NCBI RefSeq assembly: GCF_010729895.1
Contig: NZ_AP022612.1
Coordinates: 5,456,001 to 5,520,000 of the forward strand
DNA from: Mycolicibacterium confluentis
GTDB taxonomy: Bacteria; Actinomycetota; Actinomycetes; Mycobacteriales; Mycobacteriaceae
Length of the DNA stretch: 64,000 nt
Direction: 5' to 3'
The position numbers and the translations under genes were made by a program. Positions 9,628-20,958 of the stretch are shown piece after piece; positions within the stretch are counted from its first letter, which is position 1, and every line of letters starts with the position of its first letter. The notes below the pieces were generated by a model. It saw only the letters and a list, made by a program, of their open reading frames with translations. It had not been told where the DNA came from and ran no database searches.

Positions 9628-10839
9628 ATGTCGAGTCCCCGCAACGGAGACACGCCAGACGTGCTTCGCCTCGGTGACCGCGGTCTTGCCGTGACCGAGA
9701 TCCGAGCTGCCCTGGCAGCCCTGGGTCTGATCGACAGCCCCGACTCCGACCTGACGACGGGCAGACACGTGGCGGTGGATCTGTTCGACGCCGAACTCGA
9801 CGACGCCGTGCGCGCATTCCAACAGCGCCGTGGCCTCCTCGTCGACGGCATCGTGGGCGAGGCCACCTACCGCTCAATCAAAGAGGCGTCCTACCGCCTC
9901 GGCGCGCGAACCCTGAACCACCAATTCGGCGCCCCCATGTACGGCGACGACGTCGCGACGCTGCAGTCCCGCCTGCAGGACCTCGGCTTCTACACCGGCC
10001 TGGTCGACGGGTACTTCGGCCTTCAGACCCACAACGCTCTGATGTCGTACCAGCGCGAGTACGGGCTGTCCGCGGATGGCATCTGCGGCCCAGAGACGTT
10101 GCGCTCGCTGTATTTCCTGGGCTCACGGGTCACCGGCGGTTCACCGCACGCGATCCGCGAGGAGGAGCTGGTGCGCCGGTCCGGGCCGAAACTGTCCGGT
10201 AAGCGCATCATCATCGATCCGGGTCTCGGCGGTGCCGACCACGGTCTGATCACCCAGGGCCCCGACGGTCCGATCAGTGAGTCAGACATCCTGTGGGACT
10301 TGGCCAGTCGCCTCGAAGGCCGGATGACGGCGATCGGCATGGAGACATTCCTGTCCCGGCCGGCCAACCACAGTCCCACCGATGCCCAGCGCGCGGCCAC
10401 CGCGAACGCCGTGGGCGCGGACCTGATGATCAGCCTGCGCTGCGCCACACAGGCCAGCCCCGCCGCCAACGGCGTCGCCTCGTTCCACTTCGGCAATTCC
10501 CACGGGTCGGTGTCCACCATCGGACGCAACCTCGCGGACTTCATCCAGCGTGAAGTTGTGGCCCGCACCGGATTGCGTGACTGCCGTACACACGGCCGGA
10601 CCTGGGACCTGCTGCGTCTGACCCGGATGCCCACCGTGCAGGTCGACGTTGGCTACATCACCAATCCGCGGGACCGGTCGATGCTGGTGTCGACACAGAC
10701 CCGCGATGCCATCGCCGAAGGTGTGCTGGCGGCGGTCAAGCGGCTGTACCTGCTGGGCAAGAACGACCGTCCCACAGGGACTTTCACGTTCGCCGAGCTG
10801 TTGGCCCACGAACTGTCCGTGGAGCAGGCCGGGCGCTAG
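9628..10839 (+). CDS. cwlM: CwlM, amidase-fold activator of MurA
   Basis: 403 residues: two peptidoglycan-binding repeats (about 12-75 and 95-160; VDGIVGEATYRS, VDGYFGLQTHNALMSYQ) followed by an N-acetylmuramoyl-L-alanine amidase_3 fold (about 190-370). It has no signal peptide. In M. tuberculosis CwlM is cytoplasmic, is phosphorylated by PknB, and then activates MurA, the first committed enzyme of peptidoglycan precursor synthesis. The phosphorylated C-terminal segment is conserved as PTGTFTFAELLAHE, with Thr383, Thr385 and Thr387. Transcribed alone; the gene to the right is convergent. Confidence 0.95.
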   Translation: MSSPRNGDTPDVLRLGDRGLAVTEIRAALAALGLIDSPDSDLTTGRHVAVDLFDAELDDAVRAFQQRRGLLVDGIVGEATYRSIKEASYRLGARTLNHQFGAPMYGDDVATLQSRLQDLGFYTGLVDGYFGLQTHNALMSYQREYGLSADGICGPETLRSLYFLGSRVTGGSPHAIREEELVRRSGPKLSGKRIIIDPGLGGADHGLITQGPDGPISESDILWDLASRLEGRMTAIGMETFLSRPANHSPTDAQRAATANAVGADLMISLRCATQASPAANGVASFHFGNSHGSVSTIGRNLADFIQREVVARTGLRDCRTHGRTWDLLRLTRMPTVQVDVGYITNPRDRSMLVSTQTRDAIAEGVLAAVKRLYLLGKNDRPTGTFTFAELLAHELSVEQAGR

Positions 10840-10934
10840 CCCCTTCCCTCTGCCAACAGCAGGCTCGGCGCCAAGGCCCATCCCCTTTCGATGACAGACC
10901 GGGCTCGTGAGCCCATCCCTTGCACGCAGCGCGG

Positions 10935-11660
10935 TCAGAAGCTGCCTGCGGTGACCGCTCCGATCGGCTGCTGCAGCTCCGCACTGTCCAAGAGGCGTTC
11001 GAGCGCGGCCTCGACTTCGGCCTTCCAGCCCAGTCCCTTGTCGAGTTCGAGACGCAGGCGCGGGAAGAACCGGTGCGGCGTCACCACCACGAAGCCGACG
11101 TCCTGAAGAAAGTCCGCATCGATCATGCACTGGTCGAACGAGCACTCCCCCAGCGCAGCGACGGCCGCCTCGTCCTCGGGTCCGACTGAGCCGTCGAGAA
11201 GCTCCGCGGTCTCGGCGGTACGGCCGAACGCTTCAAGAGCGCGAACTCCTCGGCGTATCAGTTCGGCCACCACCTGCGCGATCAGCGTGTGCGGGAGGCC
11301 GTCGGACTCGTGACCCGGTTCGGTCCCCATCGACGTCAGCAGAACAGCGTCCGCGCTGACCGGTCCGGTTGGAAGTCGCTGTGCCCGCGGTACGGCATTC
11401 GGTGGAGCGTAGAGCGCGTACCCCACACACGGGGCGTCGTCCACACTCTGGCCGGGGGCCGCCGTCGTCGCGACCTGTCCACACGACCCCCACTCGAGCA
11501 TGACCATCGACAGCCATGCTTCCTTCTCAAACTCGGGATCGGTGAGGTGATCATCGCCGGATACCGTGTCGGGGTCGACCTCCCAGAACACGCACCGCCG
11601 GGCATGCTTGGGCAGCTGCTCGAAGGCTTCGAGCCGAAGCGGCGATATGCGAGCAGACAC
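10935..11660 (-). CDS. Conserved hypothetical protein (Rv3916c-like)
   Basis: 241-residue, acidic, probably cytosolic protein with no transmembrane segment and no motif I recognise. Sequence such as VFWEVDP, FEKEAWLSMVMLEWGSCG and RFFPRLRLELDKGLGWK marks it as the mycobacterial protein conserved between cwlM and parB. The frame is open further upstream, but GTG 11660 (VSARISPLRLEAFEQLP) matches the usual start. It lies downstream of parB on the same strand with a spacer of about 200 bp, which holds nothing recognisable. Function unknown. Confidence 0.8.
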   Translation of the reverse strand: MSARISPLRLEAFEQLPKHARRCVFWEVDPDTVSGDDHLTDPEFEKEAWLSMVMLEWGSCGQVATTAAPGQSVDDAPCVGYALYAPPNAVPRAQRLPTGPVSADAVLLTSMGTEPGHESDGLPHTLIAQVVAELIRRGVRALEAFGRTAETAELLDGSVGPEDEAAVAALGECSFDQCMIDADFLQDVGFVVVTPHRFFPRLRLELDKGLGWKAEVEAALERLLDSAELQQPIGAVTAGSF

Positions 11661-11867
11661 TAGGGTTTCAGACCTTCCTGCCGTCCAGCGGGGCCCGACG
11701 GCATCTCCAGAATAGGAGAGGAACGCCAACGCTGACCAGTTTGGCCCGCAATTGACCAAACAGGTTGGCCGCCAATGGCATTGGAGGACGTGGCGCCCCC
11801 AACCCCGATGCCGGCACTGCCCTGCGTCACAGTGACGTAATTACCCGGTGTCGCTGGATGCACGTTT

Positions 11868-12850
11868 TCACGGCTTGTTTTGGTCCATCAACTCGACAAT
11901 GCGCTGCAGGTCGTCGACCGAGCCGAACTCGACCACAATCTTGCCCTTGCGTTTGCCAAGGCTCACCGTGACGCGGGTGTCGAAGGCTCCGGACAGCCTC
12001 TCAGCAACGTCCTGCAGGCCCGGCATCTGAATCGGCTTGCGCCGTGGCGCCGCCGGCGTCGGACCATCGGCCCGGTTGGCCAACGTGACGGCCTCCTCCG
12101 TCGCGCGGACGGACAGGCCCTCGGCGACGATGCGGGCGGCGAGTTCCTCCTGCGCCTCCGGGCCTGCCTCGAGTGCCAGCAGGGCCCGCGCGTGGCCGGC
12201 GGAGAGCACCCCGGCCGCGACCCTGCGCTGCACCGCGATGGGCAGGCGCAACAGACGGATCATGTTCGTGATGAGAGGCCGTGACCGTCCGATCCGCGAC
12301 GCAAGTTCGTCGTGGGTGACCCCGAATTCGTCGAGCAGCTGCTGATACGCCGACGCCTCTTCCAGGGGGTTCAGCTGCACACGGTGGATGTTCTCCAGAA
12401 GGGCGTCGCGGAGCAGGTTGTCGTCCGCGGTCTCCCGGACGATTGCCGGCACCGCGGTCAGGCCGGCCTTCTGCGCGGCCCGCCAGCGCCGCTCCCCCAT
12501 CACCAGCTGGTACTTGCCCGGCTGTCCCGGAAGTTCCCGGACGACGATGGGCTGCATCAGGCCGAACTCGCGGATGGAGTGCACCAGTTCCGCGAGCGCC
12601 TCGTCGTCGAAGACCTGGCGCGGCTGACGCGGGTTCGGCTCGACGGACGCGGGGTCGACCTCGCGGTACACCGCGCCGATGTCCTCGGTGATCTCGGGCG
12701 CGGCAGGCGGCGGCGGGGCTCCCCCACCCAGCACGACATCGGCCGCCGCGGAACCCATCCGCAGAGACGATCCGTCGCCCTCGGCAGGTCCCGTCGGAAT
12801 CAATGAGGCCAGACCTCGTCCGAGTCCGCCTTTACGACGTGACGGCTGTG

Positions 12851-12854
<4 letters not shown>
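11868..12854 (-). CDS. parB: Chromosome-partitioning protein ParB
   Basis: 328-residue CTP-dependent clamp that loads at parS and spreads to form the segregation complex at the origin. The Arg/Gly-rich N-terminus ([15 protein letters not shown]) binds ParA, the CTPase motif is visible as [12 protein letters not shown], and a helix-turn-helix follows ([10 protein letters not shown] region), with a C-terminal dimerisation segment. Start ATG 12854 is chosen because the frame further upstream is antisense-like sequence inside parA; it overlaps the parA stop as ATGA. Two parS sites lie 0.9 and 1.6 kb upstream in the same gene cluster. Confidence 0.95.
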
Positions 12855-14550
<1,696 letters not shown>

Positions 14551-14558
14551 CTAGGGAT

Positions 14559-15104
14559 TCAGTCAGCAAGAACGACGACGCGGCGCGACGGCTCCACGCC
14601 TTCGCTCTCGCTGTGCACGCCCTGGACCGCAGCCACGGCGTCGTGGACGATCTTGCGCTCGAACGGAGTCATGGGAGCCAACTGCTCGCGCTCACCGCTC
14701 TCCAGCACGCGACGGGCGACTTTGTCCCCCAGCGCGGCGAGCTCGTCACGACGACGCTTACGCCAGCCCGCGACATCCAACATCAGGCGGCTGCGCTCGC
14801 CGGTCTTCTGGTGGACTGCCAGCCGGGTCAGTTCCTGCAGTGCGTCGAGCACCTCGCCCTTGCGGCCGACGAGCTTCTCCAGATCGTTGCCGCCGTCGAT
14901 GCTGACGATCGCGCGGTTGCCCTCGACGTCCAGGTCGATGTCGCCATCGAAGTCCAACAGGTCCAACAACTCTTCGAGGTAGTCGCCGGCGATCTCGCCC
15001 TCGGCAACCAATCGCTCCTCGAGGTCGTCCAGCTTCTCGTCGGCTTCGAATGCTTCGGTGGCCTGGTCCACGTTCTCGGCGGCGGTGTCGGTGGTGTCAG
15101 TCAT
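14559..15104 (-). CDS. khpB: KH-R3H RNA-binding protein (Jag/KhpB family)
   Basis: 181 residues: a very acidic N-terminus (about 1-50), a type II KH domain (about 60-115, with IDGGNDLEKLVGRKGEVLDAL carrying the GxxG-like loop) and an R3H domain at the C-terminus (about 118-178, including MTPFERKIVHDAV). Family members bind RNA with KhpA and influence cell elongation and division. It sits between yidC and rsmG, as in all mycobacteria. Confidence 0.9.
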   Translation of the reverse strand: MTDTTDTAAENVDQATEAFEADEKLDDLEERLVAEGEIAGDYLEELLDLLDFDGDIDLDVEGNRAIVSIDGGNDLEKLVGRKGEVLDALQELTRLAVHQKTGERSRLMLDVAGWRKRRRDELAALGDKVARRVLESGEREQLAPMTPFERKIVHDAVAAVQGVHSESEGVEPSRRVVVLAD

Positions 15105-15152
15105 GTTCTTTCGGTCCCTCTCAGATCACTGTGGGGCGGTTGACGCGTCGGG

Positions 15153-16232
15153 TCAGCGTCGACGTTTTTTGGGTTTGGTGCCGGGGCGGGGAGTGCGGTC
15201 AGGGGTCGCTGCGTCGGGGGCCGACGTTTCGCCGCCCTCCGAAGAGTCCTCCACGACCGTGCTCTCCTCGGCGTCGGTGCTGTCAGTGAGTTCAGGCGTG
15301 GCCGCCGCAGTCGACGACCTCTTCGGGCGCTTCGGTTTCGCACCGGGTGCCGGCGCGTTCGCGGAGCGACGCTCGATCGCCTCCTGCTTCTTCTCTTCCT
15401 CTTCCTTCTCAATCTTGCTGAACACGTAGTGCTGCTGGCCGAAGGTCCAGATGTTGTTCGCCAGCCAGTAGAGGATGACGGCGAGCGGAAGGAACGGTCC
15501 GCCGACGACGACGCCCAGCGGGAAGACATAGAGCGCGAGCTTGTTCATCAAGGCCGTCTGCGGGTTGGCCGCGGCCTCGGGGCTCTGCCGCGCGACCGAG
15601 GCGCGGCTGTTGAAGTACGTCGCGACGCCGGCGAGGATCATGATCGGCACACCGACCCCGATCACCGCGAGGCGGTCAAACTCTTTGAAGGCGTCCAGAC
15701 CCGTGGTCTGGATCATGGTCGCGCCAAGGGGCGCACCGAACAGGTGCGCATCCAGGAAGTTGCCGACGTCGGTCGCACTGAAGAAGTAGTTGCCGGTGGC
15801 CCGGTTCTCTGCCACCGACAGGTGCACCTGCCCGAAGCCGCCCTGCGTCCGGTTGAAGGACCGCAGCACATGGAACAGCCCGAGAAACACCGGAATCTGG
15901 GCGAGCATCGGCAGACAGCCGAGGATCGGGTTGAACCCGTGCTCGCGCTGCAGCTTCTGCATCTCGAGCGCCATCCGCTGGCGGTCCTTGCCGTACTTCT
16001 TCTGCAGGGCCTTGATCTGCGGCTGCAGTTCCTGCATCTGGCGCGTGGTCCGGATCTGGCGAACGAACGGCTTGTACAGCAGCGCACGCAGCGTGAACAC
16101 CAGGAACATCACCGACAGCGCCCATGCGAAGAAGTTGGTCGGCCCAAGCAGGAAGGCGAACGCCTTGTACCAGACCCACATGATCGCGGAGACCGGGTAA
16201 TAGATGATGTCGAGGCTGAACCAATTAAACAT
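15153..16232 (-). CDS. yidC: Membrane protein insertase YidC
   Basis: 359-residue polytopic insertase that works with or without SecYEG to place proteins in the inner membrane. The hydrophobic helices near residues 10-35, 35-60, 115-135, 190-215 and 235-255 fit the five-helix core, and the positively charged loop ([20 protein letters not shown]) is typical. The C-terminal about 80 residues are highly charged ([14 protein letters not shown] onward), as in other actinobacteria. Start ATG 16232 ([15 protein letters not shown]) is chosen over an upstream extension; the first 8 nt overlap the yidD stop region. Confidence 0.94.
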   Translation of the reverse strand: MFNWFSLDIIYYPVSAIMWVWYKAFAFLLGPTNFFAWALSVMFLVFTLRALLYKPFVRQIRTTRQMQELQPQIKALQKKYGKDRQRMALEMQKLQREHGFNPILGCLPMLAQIPVFLGLFHVLRSFNRTQGGFGQVHLSVAENRATGNYFFSATDVGNFLDAHLFGAPLGATMIQTTGLDAFKEFDRLAVIGVGVPIMILAGVATYFNSRASVARQSPEAAANPQTALMNKLALYVFPLGVVVGGPFLPLAVILYWLANNIWTFGQQHYVFSKIEKEEEEKKQEAIERRSANAPAPGAKPKRPKRSSTAAATPELTDSTDAEESTVVEDSSEGGETSAPDAATPDRTPRPGTKPKKRRR

Positions 16233-16542
16233 GCGACTCGTTCCTGCCGTCGGCTTCGATGGCGTCGGTGTCTGGCGACTCGTGATGTGAGGGGTGTCGC
16301 TCGGGTATTGGGTCCCATCCTCCCCGATGCCATGGCCCACATTTCAGGAGGCGGACCATCGCCAGCCAACTGCCACGGATCAGCCCGTACTCGGACAGGG
16401 CCTCCACGGCGTACTGACTGCAGGTGGGCATGAATCGACAGGTCGGCAGCCGCAGGGGCGAGACCATGTGCCGATAGAGCTGGATGGTGTAGATGACGGC
16501 TCGAACCGGGGCTCGACGGATGCCGTCGCGGAGCGTTGTCAT
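16225..16542 (-). CDS. yidD: Membrane protein insertion efficiency factor YidD
   Basis: 105-residue small membrane-associated protein of the YidD family, with the family core [20 protein letters not shown] and QYAVEAL (three conserved Cys in the family region), then [12 protein letters not shown]. It assists YidC-dependent insertion. It overlaps rnpA by 4 bp upstream and yidC by 8 bp downstream, so the three are translated as a tight unit. Confidence 0.92.
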   Translation of the reverse strand: MTTLRDGIRRAPVRAVIYTIQLYRHMVSPLRLPTCRFMPTCSQYAVEALSEYGLIRGSWLAMVRLLKCGPWHRGGWDPIPERHPSHHESPDTDAIEADGRNESHV

Positions 16543-16895
16543 CGACGGGAGTTCAATACTTTGTGGGACCGCTGCAACCCAGCGCGCAGTTCCTGTTCCA
16601 ACCGCGCGGAGGCGGCGTCACGACTGCCGGGAAGAGCCCGGATCACCACACGCTCATCGGGCGAGAGATCGTTGAGGACGGCCTTCGCAACATGCCGGAG
16701 GCGCCGAGCGACCTGATGTCGCTGTACAGCCGATCCCACCGACTTGCTGACGACCAATCCAATGAGGGGTCCGTCGACTCCATCCGGACTGCGGCGCACA
16801 TGCACCACCAGATCCGGTTGAGCCGCCCGCACCCCCTGTTTGACCGTGGCACCGAACTCGGTGGACCGGGTCATCCGGTACTGGGCCGGGAGCAC
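16539..16895 (-). CDS. rnpA: Ribonuclease P protein component
   Basis: 118-residue basic protein that binds RNase P RNA and helps cut tRNA 5' leaders. The N-terminus [20 protein letters not shown] and the central RNA-binding stretch [13 protein letters not shown] are characteristic. Start GTG 16895 lies 19 bp downstream of the rpmH stop, the classic rpmH-rnpA pair. Confidence 0.94.
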   Translation of the reverse strand: MLPAQYRMTRSTEFGATVKQGVRAAQPDLVVHVRRSPDGVDGPLIGLVVSKSVGSAVQRHQVARRLRHVAKAVLNDLSPDERVVIRALPGSRDAASARLEQELRAGLQRSHKVLNSRR

Positions 16896-16914
16896 CGTCA
16901 GCGACTGCCAGAGA

Positions 16915-17058
16915 TCAGGCAGTCAGCGAGCGGCGTCCCTTGGCGCGCCGGTTCGACACAATGGCGCGACCCGCACGGGTCCGCATCCGCAGGCGAAAGC
17001 CATGCACACGTGCACGACGCCGATTGTTCGGCTGGAATGTCCGCTTGCCCTTGGCCAC
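16915..17058 (-). CDS. rpmH: 50S ribosomal protein L34
   Basis: 47-residue basic ribosomal protein: it begins [20 protein letters not shown], continues with the arginine-rich [14 protein letters not shown] and ends [14 protein letters not shown] start at 17058, with a strong GAGGAGAG ribosome-binding site about 8 nt upstream (17065-17072). First gene of the minus-strand run to parB, driven by the promoter at 17219-17247. Confidence 0.97.
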   Translation of the reverse strand: MAKGKRTFQPNNRRRARVHGFRLRMRTRAGRAIVSNRRAKGRRSLTA

Positions 17059-17218
17059 GGCTGTCTCTCCTCATCACGTGTGGGCGCCGCGTCCGCCTTC
17101 AGGGCGCACGCGACACCCGTTGCTAAGTTCGGGTCTCGCTCGTATCCGGCGCGCCCGCCGGGATCCTGAGGGATCGTCGGGTTCGCAGCCGTATCGCCAA
17201 CGTCCGGGCGACTGTTCG

Positions 17219-17247
17219 AGGGTACTGACCTGCGTTGCCTGGGTCAA
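17219..17247 (-). promoter_or_regulatory. Housekeeping promoter of rpmH
   Basis: On the minus strand: TTGACC (-35, 17247-17242), exactly 17 nt, then TACCCT (-10, 17224-17219). Transcription should begin near 17212, leaving a leader of about 150 nt before rpmH. Confidence 0.7.
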
Positions 17248-17383
17248 ACTTGCCATCACGGTCCTGGTGGCCCCAGCACCGCAAGACTTCCAGATCGGCC
17301 GGGTTTTTGGTGTCGTCCAGACCACACAAACCCTGTTCGTGGCAAGAGCCCACAAGAACGTTTACTGCAATGTTGCAGAACGG

Positions 17384-17412
17384 TTGGCACCCCGAGACAA
17401 ACCTGTTAGCTT
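17384..17412 (+). promoter_or_regulatory. Housekeeping promoter of dnaA
   Basis: TTGGCA (17384-17389), a 17-nt spacer, then TAGCTT (17407-17412). The start would be near 17419, giving a leader of about 200 nt that contains three DnaA boxes, which fits DnaA autoregulation. Confidence 0.65.
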
Positions 17413-17528
17413 CTGCGAGTGCCGTCTCCGTGGACGGCCCCGAAACCATCAAACGAAAAACCGGGCTGACCACCAACCGGACGGCCCGAACAGACACCGC
17501 CGGTAGGCTGCCAACGAGGACAGGCATA

Positions 17529-17560
17529 CTGTCCACATCTGTGGATAACTATGTGGACAG
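17529..17560. promoter_or_regulatory. Cluster of three DnaA boxes upstream of dnaA
   Basis: CTGTCCACA at 17529-17537 (plus), TTATCCACA read on the minus strand at 17540-17548 (perfect consensus), and CTGTCCACA on the minus strand at 17552-17560. Spacing is 11-12 bp start to start, so the boxes lie on one face of the helix. Confidence 0.8.
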
Positions 17561-17620
17561 ACTGGTCTCGTTCAGATATCCATTGGTTGTGTGCAGCATC
17601 CGAAACAGGGGGATCCGTCT

Positions 17621-19138
17621 TTGACCGATCATCCCAGTTCCGACTTTGCCTCCATGTGGGCGCAGGTGGTCGCGGAACTCAATGGTGAACTCGACGCCGG
17701 ATCACACGGCACCAATGGCGAAACTCTCAGCCGGCCGCTGACTCCTCAGCAAAGAGCCTGGCTCAAGCTCGTCAAACCGCTGACCATCGTCGAGGGCTTT
17801 GCCCTGTTGTCCGTTCCAAGCAGTTTCGTGCAGAACGAGATCGAACGTCACCTGCGCATTCAGATCACCGACGCCCTCACCCGCCGCCTCGGGCAGCGGG
17901 TGGAACTGGGCGTCCGGATCGCGCCGCCGTCCGCCGACGACGATGAGGACACCGCGGATCCGTCCCTCGATGGAGCCGCCGTCGCGGCCCTGCCCCTCGA
18001 CGAGGACGACGAAGACGAAGACAGCCAGGCGTTGGCCAACGCTGCCGCATCCTGGCCGTCGCATTTCACCGAACGCCGAGCCGCCAGCGGTGACACCTCG
18101 ACACCGAGCACGAGCCTCAACCGGCGCTACACCTTCGAGACCTTCGTCATCGGTGCCTCGAACCGGTTCGCCCACGCTGCCGCGCTCGCGATCGCCGAAG
18201 CGCCGGCGCGGGCGTACAACCCGCTGTTCATCTGGGGTGAGTCCGGTCTGGGCAAGACCCACCTGCTGCATGCGGCGGGTAACTATGCGCAACGACTGTT
18301 CCCCGGCATGCGGGTGAAGTACGTCTCGACCGAAGAGTTCACCAACGACTTCATCAACTCGTTGCGCGACGACCGCAAGGTCGCCTTCAAGCGCAGCTAC
18401 CGCGACATCGACGTCCTGCTGGTCGACGACATTCAGTTCATTGAAGGCAAGGAAGGCATCCAGGAGGAGTTCTTCCACACCTTCAACACGCTGCACAACG
18501 CCAACAAGCAGATCGTGATCTCCTCAGACCGGCCTCCCAAACAGCTGGCGACCCTCGAGGATCGCCTCCGCACCCGTTTCGAGTGGGGTCTGATCACCGA
18601 CGTCCAGCCGCCCGAGCTGGAGACGCGCATCGCGATCCTTCGCAAGAAGGCGCAGATGGAGCGCCTGGACGTGCCCGATGACGTGCTCGAGCTGATCGCC
18701 AGCAGCATCGAACGCAACATCCGGGAACTCGAAGGTGCCCTGATCCGGGTCACGGCATTCGCTTCTCTCAACAAGGCGCAGATCGACACCGCACTGGCTG
18801 AGATCGTGCTGCGGGACCTCATCGCCGACGCCGGCACCATGCAGATCAGCGCGGCGACGATCATGGCGGCCACCGCGGAGTACTTCGACACCACCCTCGA
18901 GGAGCTGCGGGGCCCAGGCAAGACCAGGGCGTTGGCCCAGTCCCGGCAGATCGCCATGTATCTGTGCCGTGAACTGACTGACCTGTCGCTGCCCAAGATC
19001 GGGCAGGCGTTCGGCCGTGACCACACCACTGTCATGTACGCGCAGAAGAAGATTCTCAACGAAATGGCCTACCGCCGAGAGATCTTCGATCACGTCAAGG
19101 AACTCACCACACGGATCCGTCAGCGCTCCAAGCGCTGA
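17621..19138 (+). CDS. dnaA: Chromosomal replication initiator DnaA
   Basis: 505-residue AAA+ initiator that binds DnaA boxes and melts oriC. Domain I (about 1-90) binds partners, followed by an acidic linker ([23 protein letters not shown]). The AAA+ domain has Walker [16 protein letters not shown] and Walker [10 protein letters not shown], and the C-terminal domain IV has the box-binding signature [18 protein letters not shown] start at 17621 is chosen: it begins [13 protein letters not shown] as in other mycobacteria and has AGGGGGA at a proper distance. A GTG at 17591 would add ten unlikely residues. Confidence 0.95.
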   Translation: MTDHPSSDFASMWAQVVAELNGELDAGSHGTNGETLSRPLTPQQRAWLKLVKPLTIVEGFALLSVPSSFVQNEIERHLRIQITDALTRRLGQRVELGVRIAPPSADDDEDTADPSLDGAAVAALPLDEDDEDEDSQALANAAASWPSHFTERRAASGDTSTPSTSLNRRYTFETFVIGASNRFAHAAALAIAEAPARAYNPLFIWGESGLGKTHLLHAAGNYAQRLFPGMRVKYVSTEEFTNDFINSLRDDRKVAFKRSYRDIDVLLVDDIQFIEGKEGIQEEFFHTFNTLHNANKQIVISSDRPPKQLATLEDRLRTRFEWGLITDVQPPELETRIAILRKKAQMERLDVPDDVLELIASSIERNIRELEGALIRVTAFASLNKAQIDTALAEIVLRDLIADAGTMQISAATIMAATAEYFDTTLEELRGPGKTRALAQSRQIAMYLCRELTDLSLPKIGQAFGRDHTTVMYAQKKILNEMAYRREIFDHVKELTTRIRQRSKR

Positions 19139-19710
19139 CGCCATCCCTGTTCTTCCTCAGTTTCGTCACTCCGGACCTCGTGCCGGCGCTGTCTGCTGCC
19201 AGAAAATCCGAAAAAACTTCCGTCCCTGTCGCACCATCCGTCACAGCGATGGCCTGTGCACACAGCTGTGGACAACCTGCCGACTGTTCAGCCGCGGCTG
19301 CGCACACACGTGGAGAACTACCAGACTCTGCACAGCAGCCGCCGTCCGTCCGCAACGTCATCCACCGACACTGCACAACCCCGCGAGCCCTCTGGTCAGC
19401 GCCGACCCGCACTCATCCACAGCTTGCACAGCCCCTATTACTGTTACTCCGTTATATCCCTATAGAGCTCTTTAGAAACAGGCCGTTGGGGAAAGCCGAT
19501 GCACAGGGCCCCTTCGCGGTGATGACCTCCGTGTCAATGCGCACATGTCACCCCGATCGAATAGCTTTCAAGTTGAGGGTGAAAGCTCTACGGTTGTTCT
19601 TCGACTGCGGTTACGGTCTTCGGGTCGGGGGCACCCCTTGGGGGTTCTTCCTGGACAATGACTGGATGCTCCGCAGTCGGAGCTTGTGTGTGGAATGACG
19701 AAGGGACGTT
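19139..19710. other. oriC: oriC, chromosomal replication origin (dnaA-dnaN spacer)
   Basis: 572 bp without a gene, in the place mycobacterial oriC is known to lie. DnaA-box-like 9-mers: perfect TTGTCCACA on the minus strand at 19267-19275, TTCTCCACG on the minus strand at 19309-19317 and TCATCCACA on the plus strand at 19413-19421. Weaker matches lie nearby, including around 19358. The rest of the spacer, up to dnaN, also carries the dnaN leader. Confidence 0.85.
19435..19482. other. AT-rich candidate DNA unwinding element of oriC
   Basis: TATTACTGTTACTCC, TTATATCCCTATAGAG and TTTAGAAA make this the most AT-rich short stretch of the origin region. It lies about 15 bp after the last DnaA box, the usual place for strand opening. 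Assigned by composition and position only. Confidence 0.55.
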
Positions 19711-20913
19711 ATGGCCGTGGATGGGCCGACTACGACGGTCGGCGCCGACTTGAAGTGCCGTCTGGTTCGAGACGACTTCGCTGACGCAGTGGCATGGGTG
19801 GCAAGGAACCTTCCGTCGAGGCCGACAGTGCCGGTGTTGGCTGGCGTGCTGCTCACCGGCACTGAAGACGGTCTGACGGTTTCCGGATTCGACTACGAGG
19901 TGTCCGCCGAAGTGCAGGTCGCCGCCGAAATTGCTTCCACCGGAAGCGTTTTGGTGTCAGGACGGCTGCTGTCGGACATCACCAGGGCATTGCCGGCGAA
20001 GCCCGTCGATGTCAGCGTCGAGGGCACCAGGGTGTCGTTGACCTGCGGAAGTGCGCGATTCTCGCTGCCGACCATGGCCGTCGAGGACTACCCGACGCTT
20101 CCGGCCCTGCCGGAGGAGACGGGCGTGGTGCCCTCAGACCTGTTCTCCGAGGCCATCGGCCAGGTCGCTGTCGCGGCGGGCAAGGATGACACGCTGCCGA
20201 TGCTCACCGGCATCCGAATGGAAATCTCCGGCGAGACAGTCGTTTTGGCCGCCACGGACCGTTTTCGTCTGGCCGTTCGCGAGTTGACCTGGTCGGCTTC
20301 GCGTGCGGACACCGAGGTCGCGGTGCTGGTGCCGGCGAAAACGCTGGCCGAAGCCGCCAAGACCGGCGCTGCCGGTACCGAGGTGCACCTGTCGCTGGGG
20401 GCTGGCGCCACCGTCGGCAAGGAGGGACTGCTCGGCATCCACAGCGCCGGCAAGCGCAGCACCACCCGCCTGCTGGACGCCGAGTTCCCGAAATTCCGCC
20501 AGCTGTTGCCCGCCGAGCACACCGCGATCGCCACGGTGAGCGTGTCGGAACTGACCGAGGCCATCAAGCGTGTGGCCCTGGTGGCCGACCGCGGCGCCCA
20601 GGTTCGGATGGAGTTCAGCGACGGTGTGCTGCACCTGTCCGCGGGTGCCGATGATGTCGGTCGCGCTGAAGAGGACCTGCCGGTCGATTTCGCGGGCGAG
20701 CCCCTGACCATCGCGTTCAATCCGACCTACCTCACGGACGGACTGGGATCGCTGCATTCCGATCGGGTGTCGTTCGGGTTCACCACACCGAGCAAGCCCG
20801 CGGTTCTGCGGCCTGCCAGCTCGGAGGAGGAATCGATCAGCGGCAGCGGTCCGTTCCCGGCCGTCCAGACGGACTACGTGTACCTGCTCATGCCGGTCCG
20901 GCTGCCGGGCTGA
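19711..20913 (+). CDS. dnaN: DNA polymerase III beta sliding clamp
   Basis: 400-residue ring-forming processivity clamp made of three similar domains (about 10-130, 140-265 and 265-400). Recognisable stretches are [42 protein letters not shown], and the C-terminal [15 protein letters not shown] that forms the partner-binding pocket. GAAGGGA lies upstream of the ATG. It follows oriC directly and is transcribed away from it. Confidence 0.97.
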   Translation: MAVDGPTTTVGADLKCRLVRDDFADAVAWVARNLPSRPTVPVLAGVLLTGTEDGLTVSGFDYEVSAEVQVAAEIASTGSVLVSGRLLSDITRALPAKPVDVSVEGTRVSLTCGSARFSLPTMAVEDYPTLPALPEETGVVPSDLFSEAIGQVAVAAGKDDTLPMLTGIRMEISGETVVLAATDRFRLAVRELTWSASRADTEVAVLVPAKTLAEAAKTGAAGTEVHLSLGAGATVGKEGLLGIHSAGKRSTTRLLDAEFPKFRQLLPAEHTAIATVSVSELTEAIKRVALVADRGAQVRMEFSDGVLHLSAGADDVGRAEEDLPVDFAGEPLTIAFNPTYLTDGLGSLHSDRVSFGFTTPSKPAVLRPASSEEESISGSGPFPAVQTDYVYLLMPVRLPG

Positions 20914-20958
20914 TGTCGTGACCCGCACCTGCCAGAACTGACTGGAAAGGGGTCCTCG

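Noticed and set aside
10901..10914. GGGCTCGTGAGCCC palindrome between convergent cwlM and the Rv3916c-like gene
   Set aside because: Perfect symmetry leaves almost no loop and no U tract follows; too weak to call a terminator.
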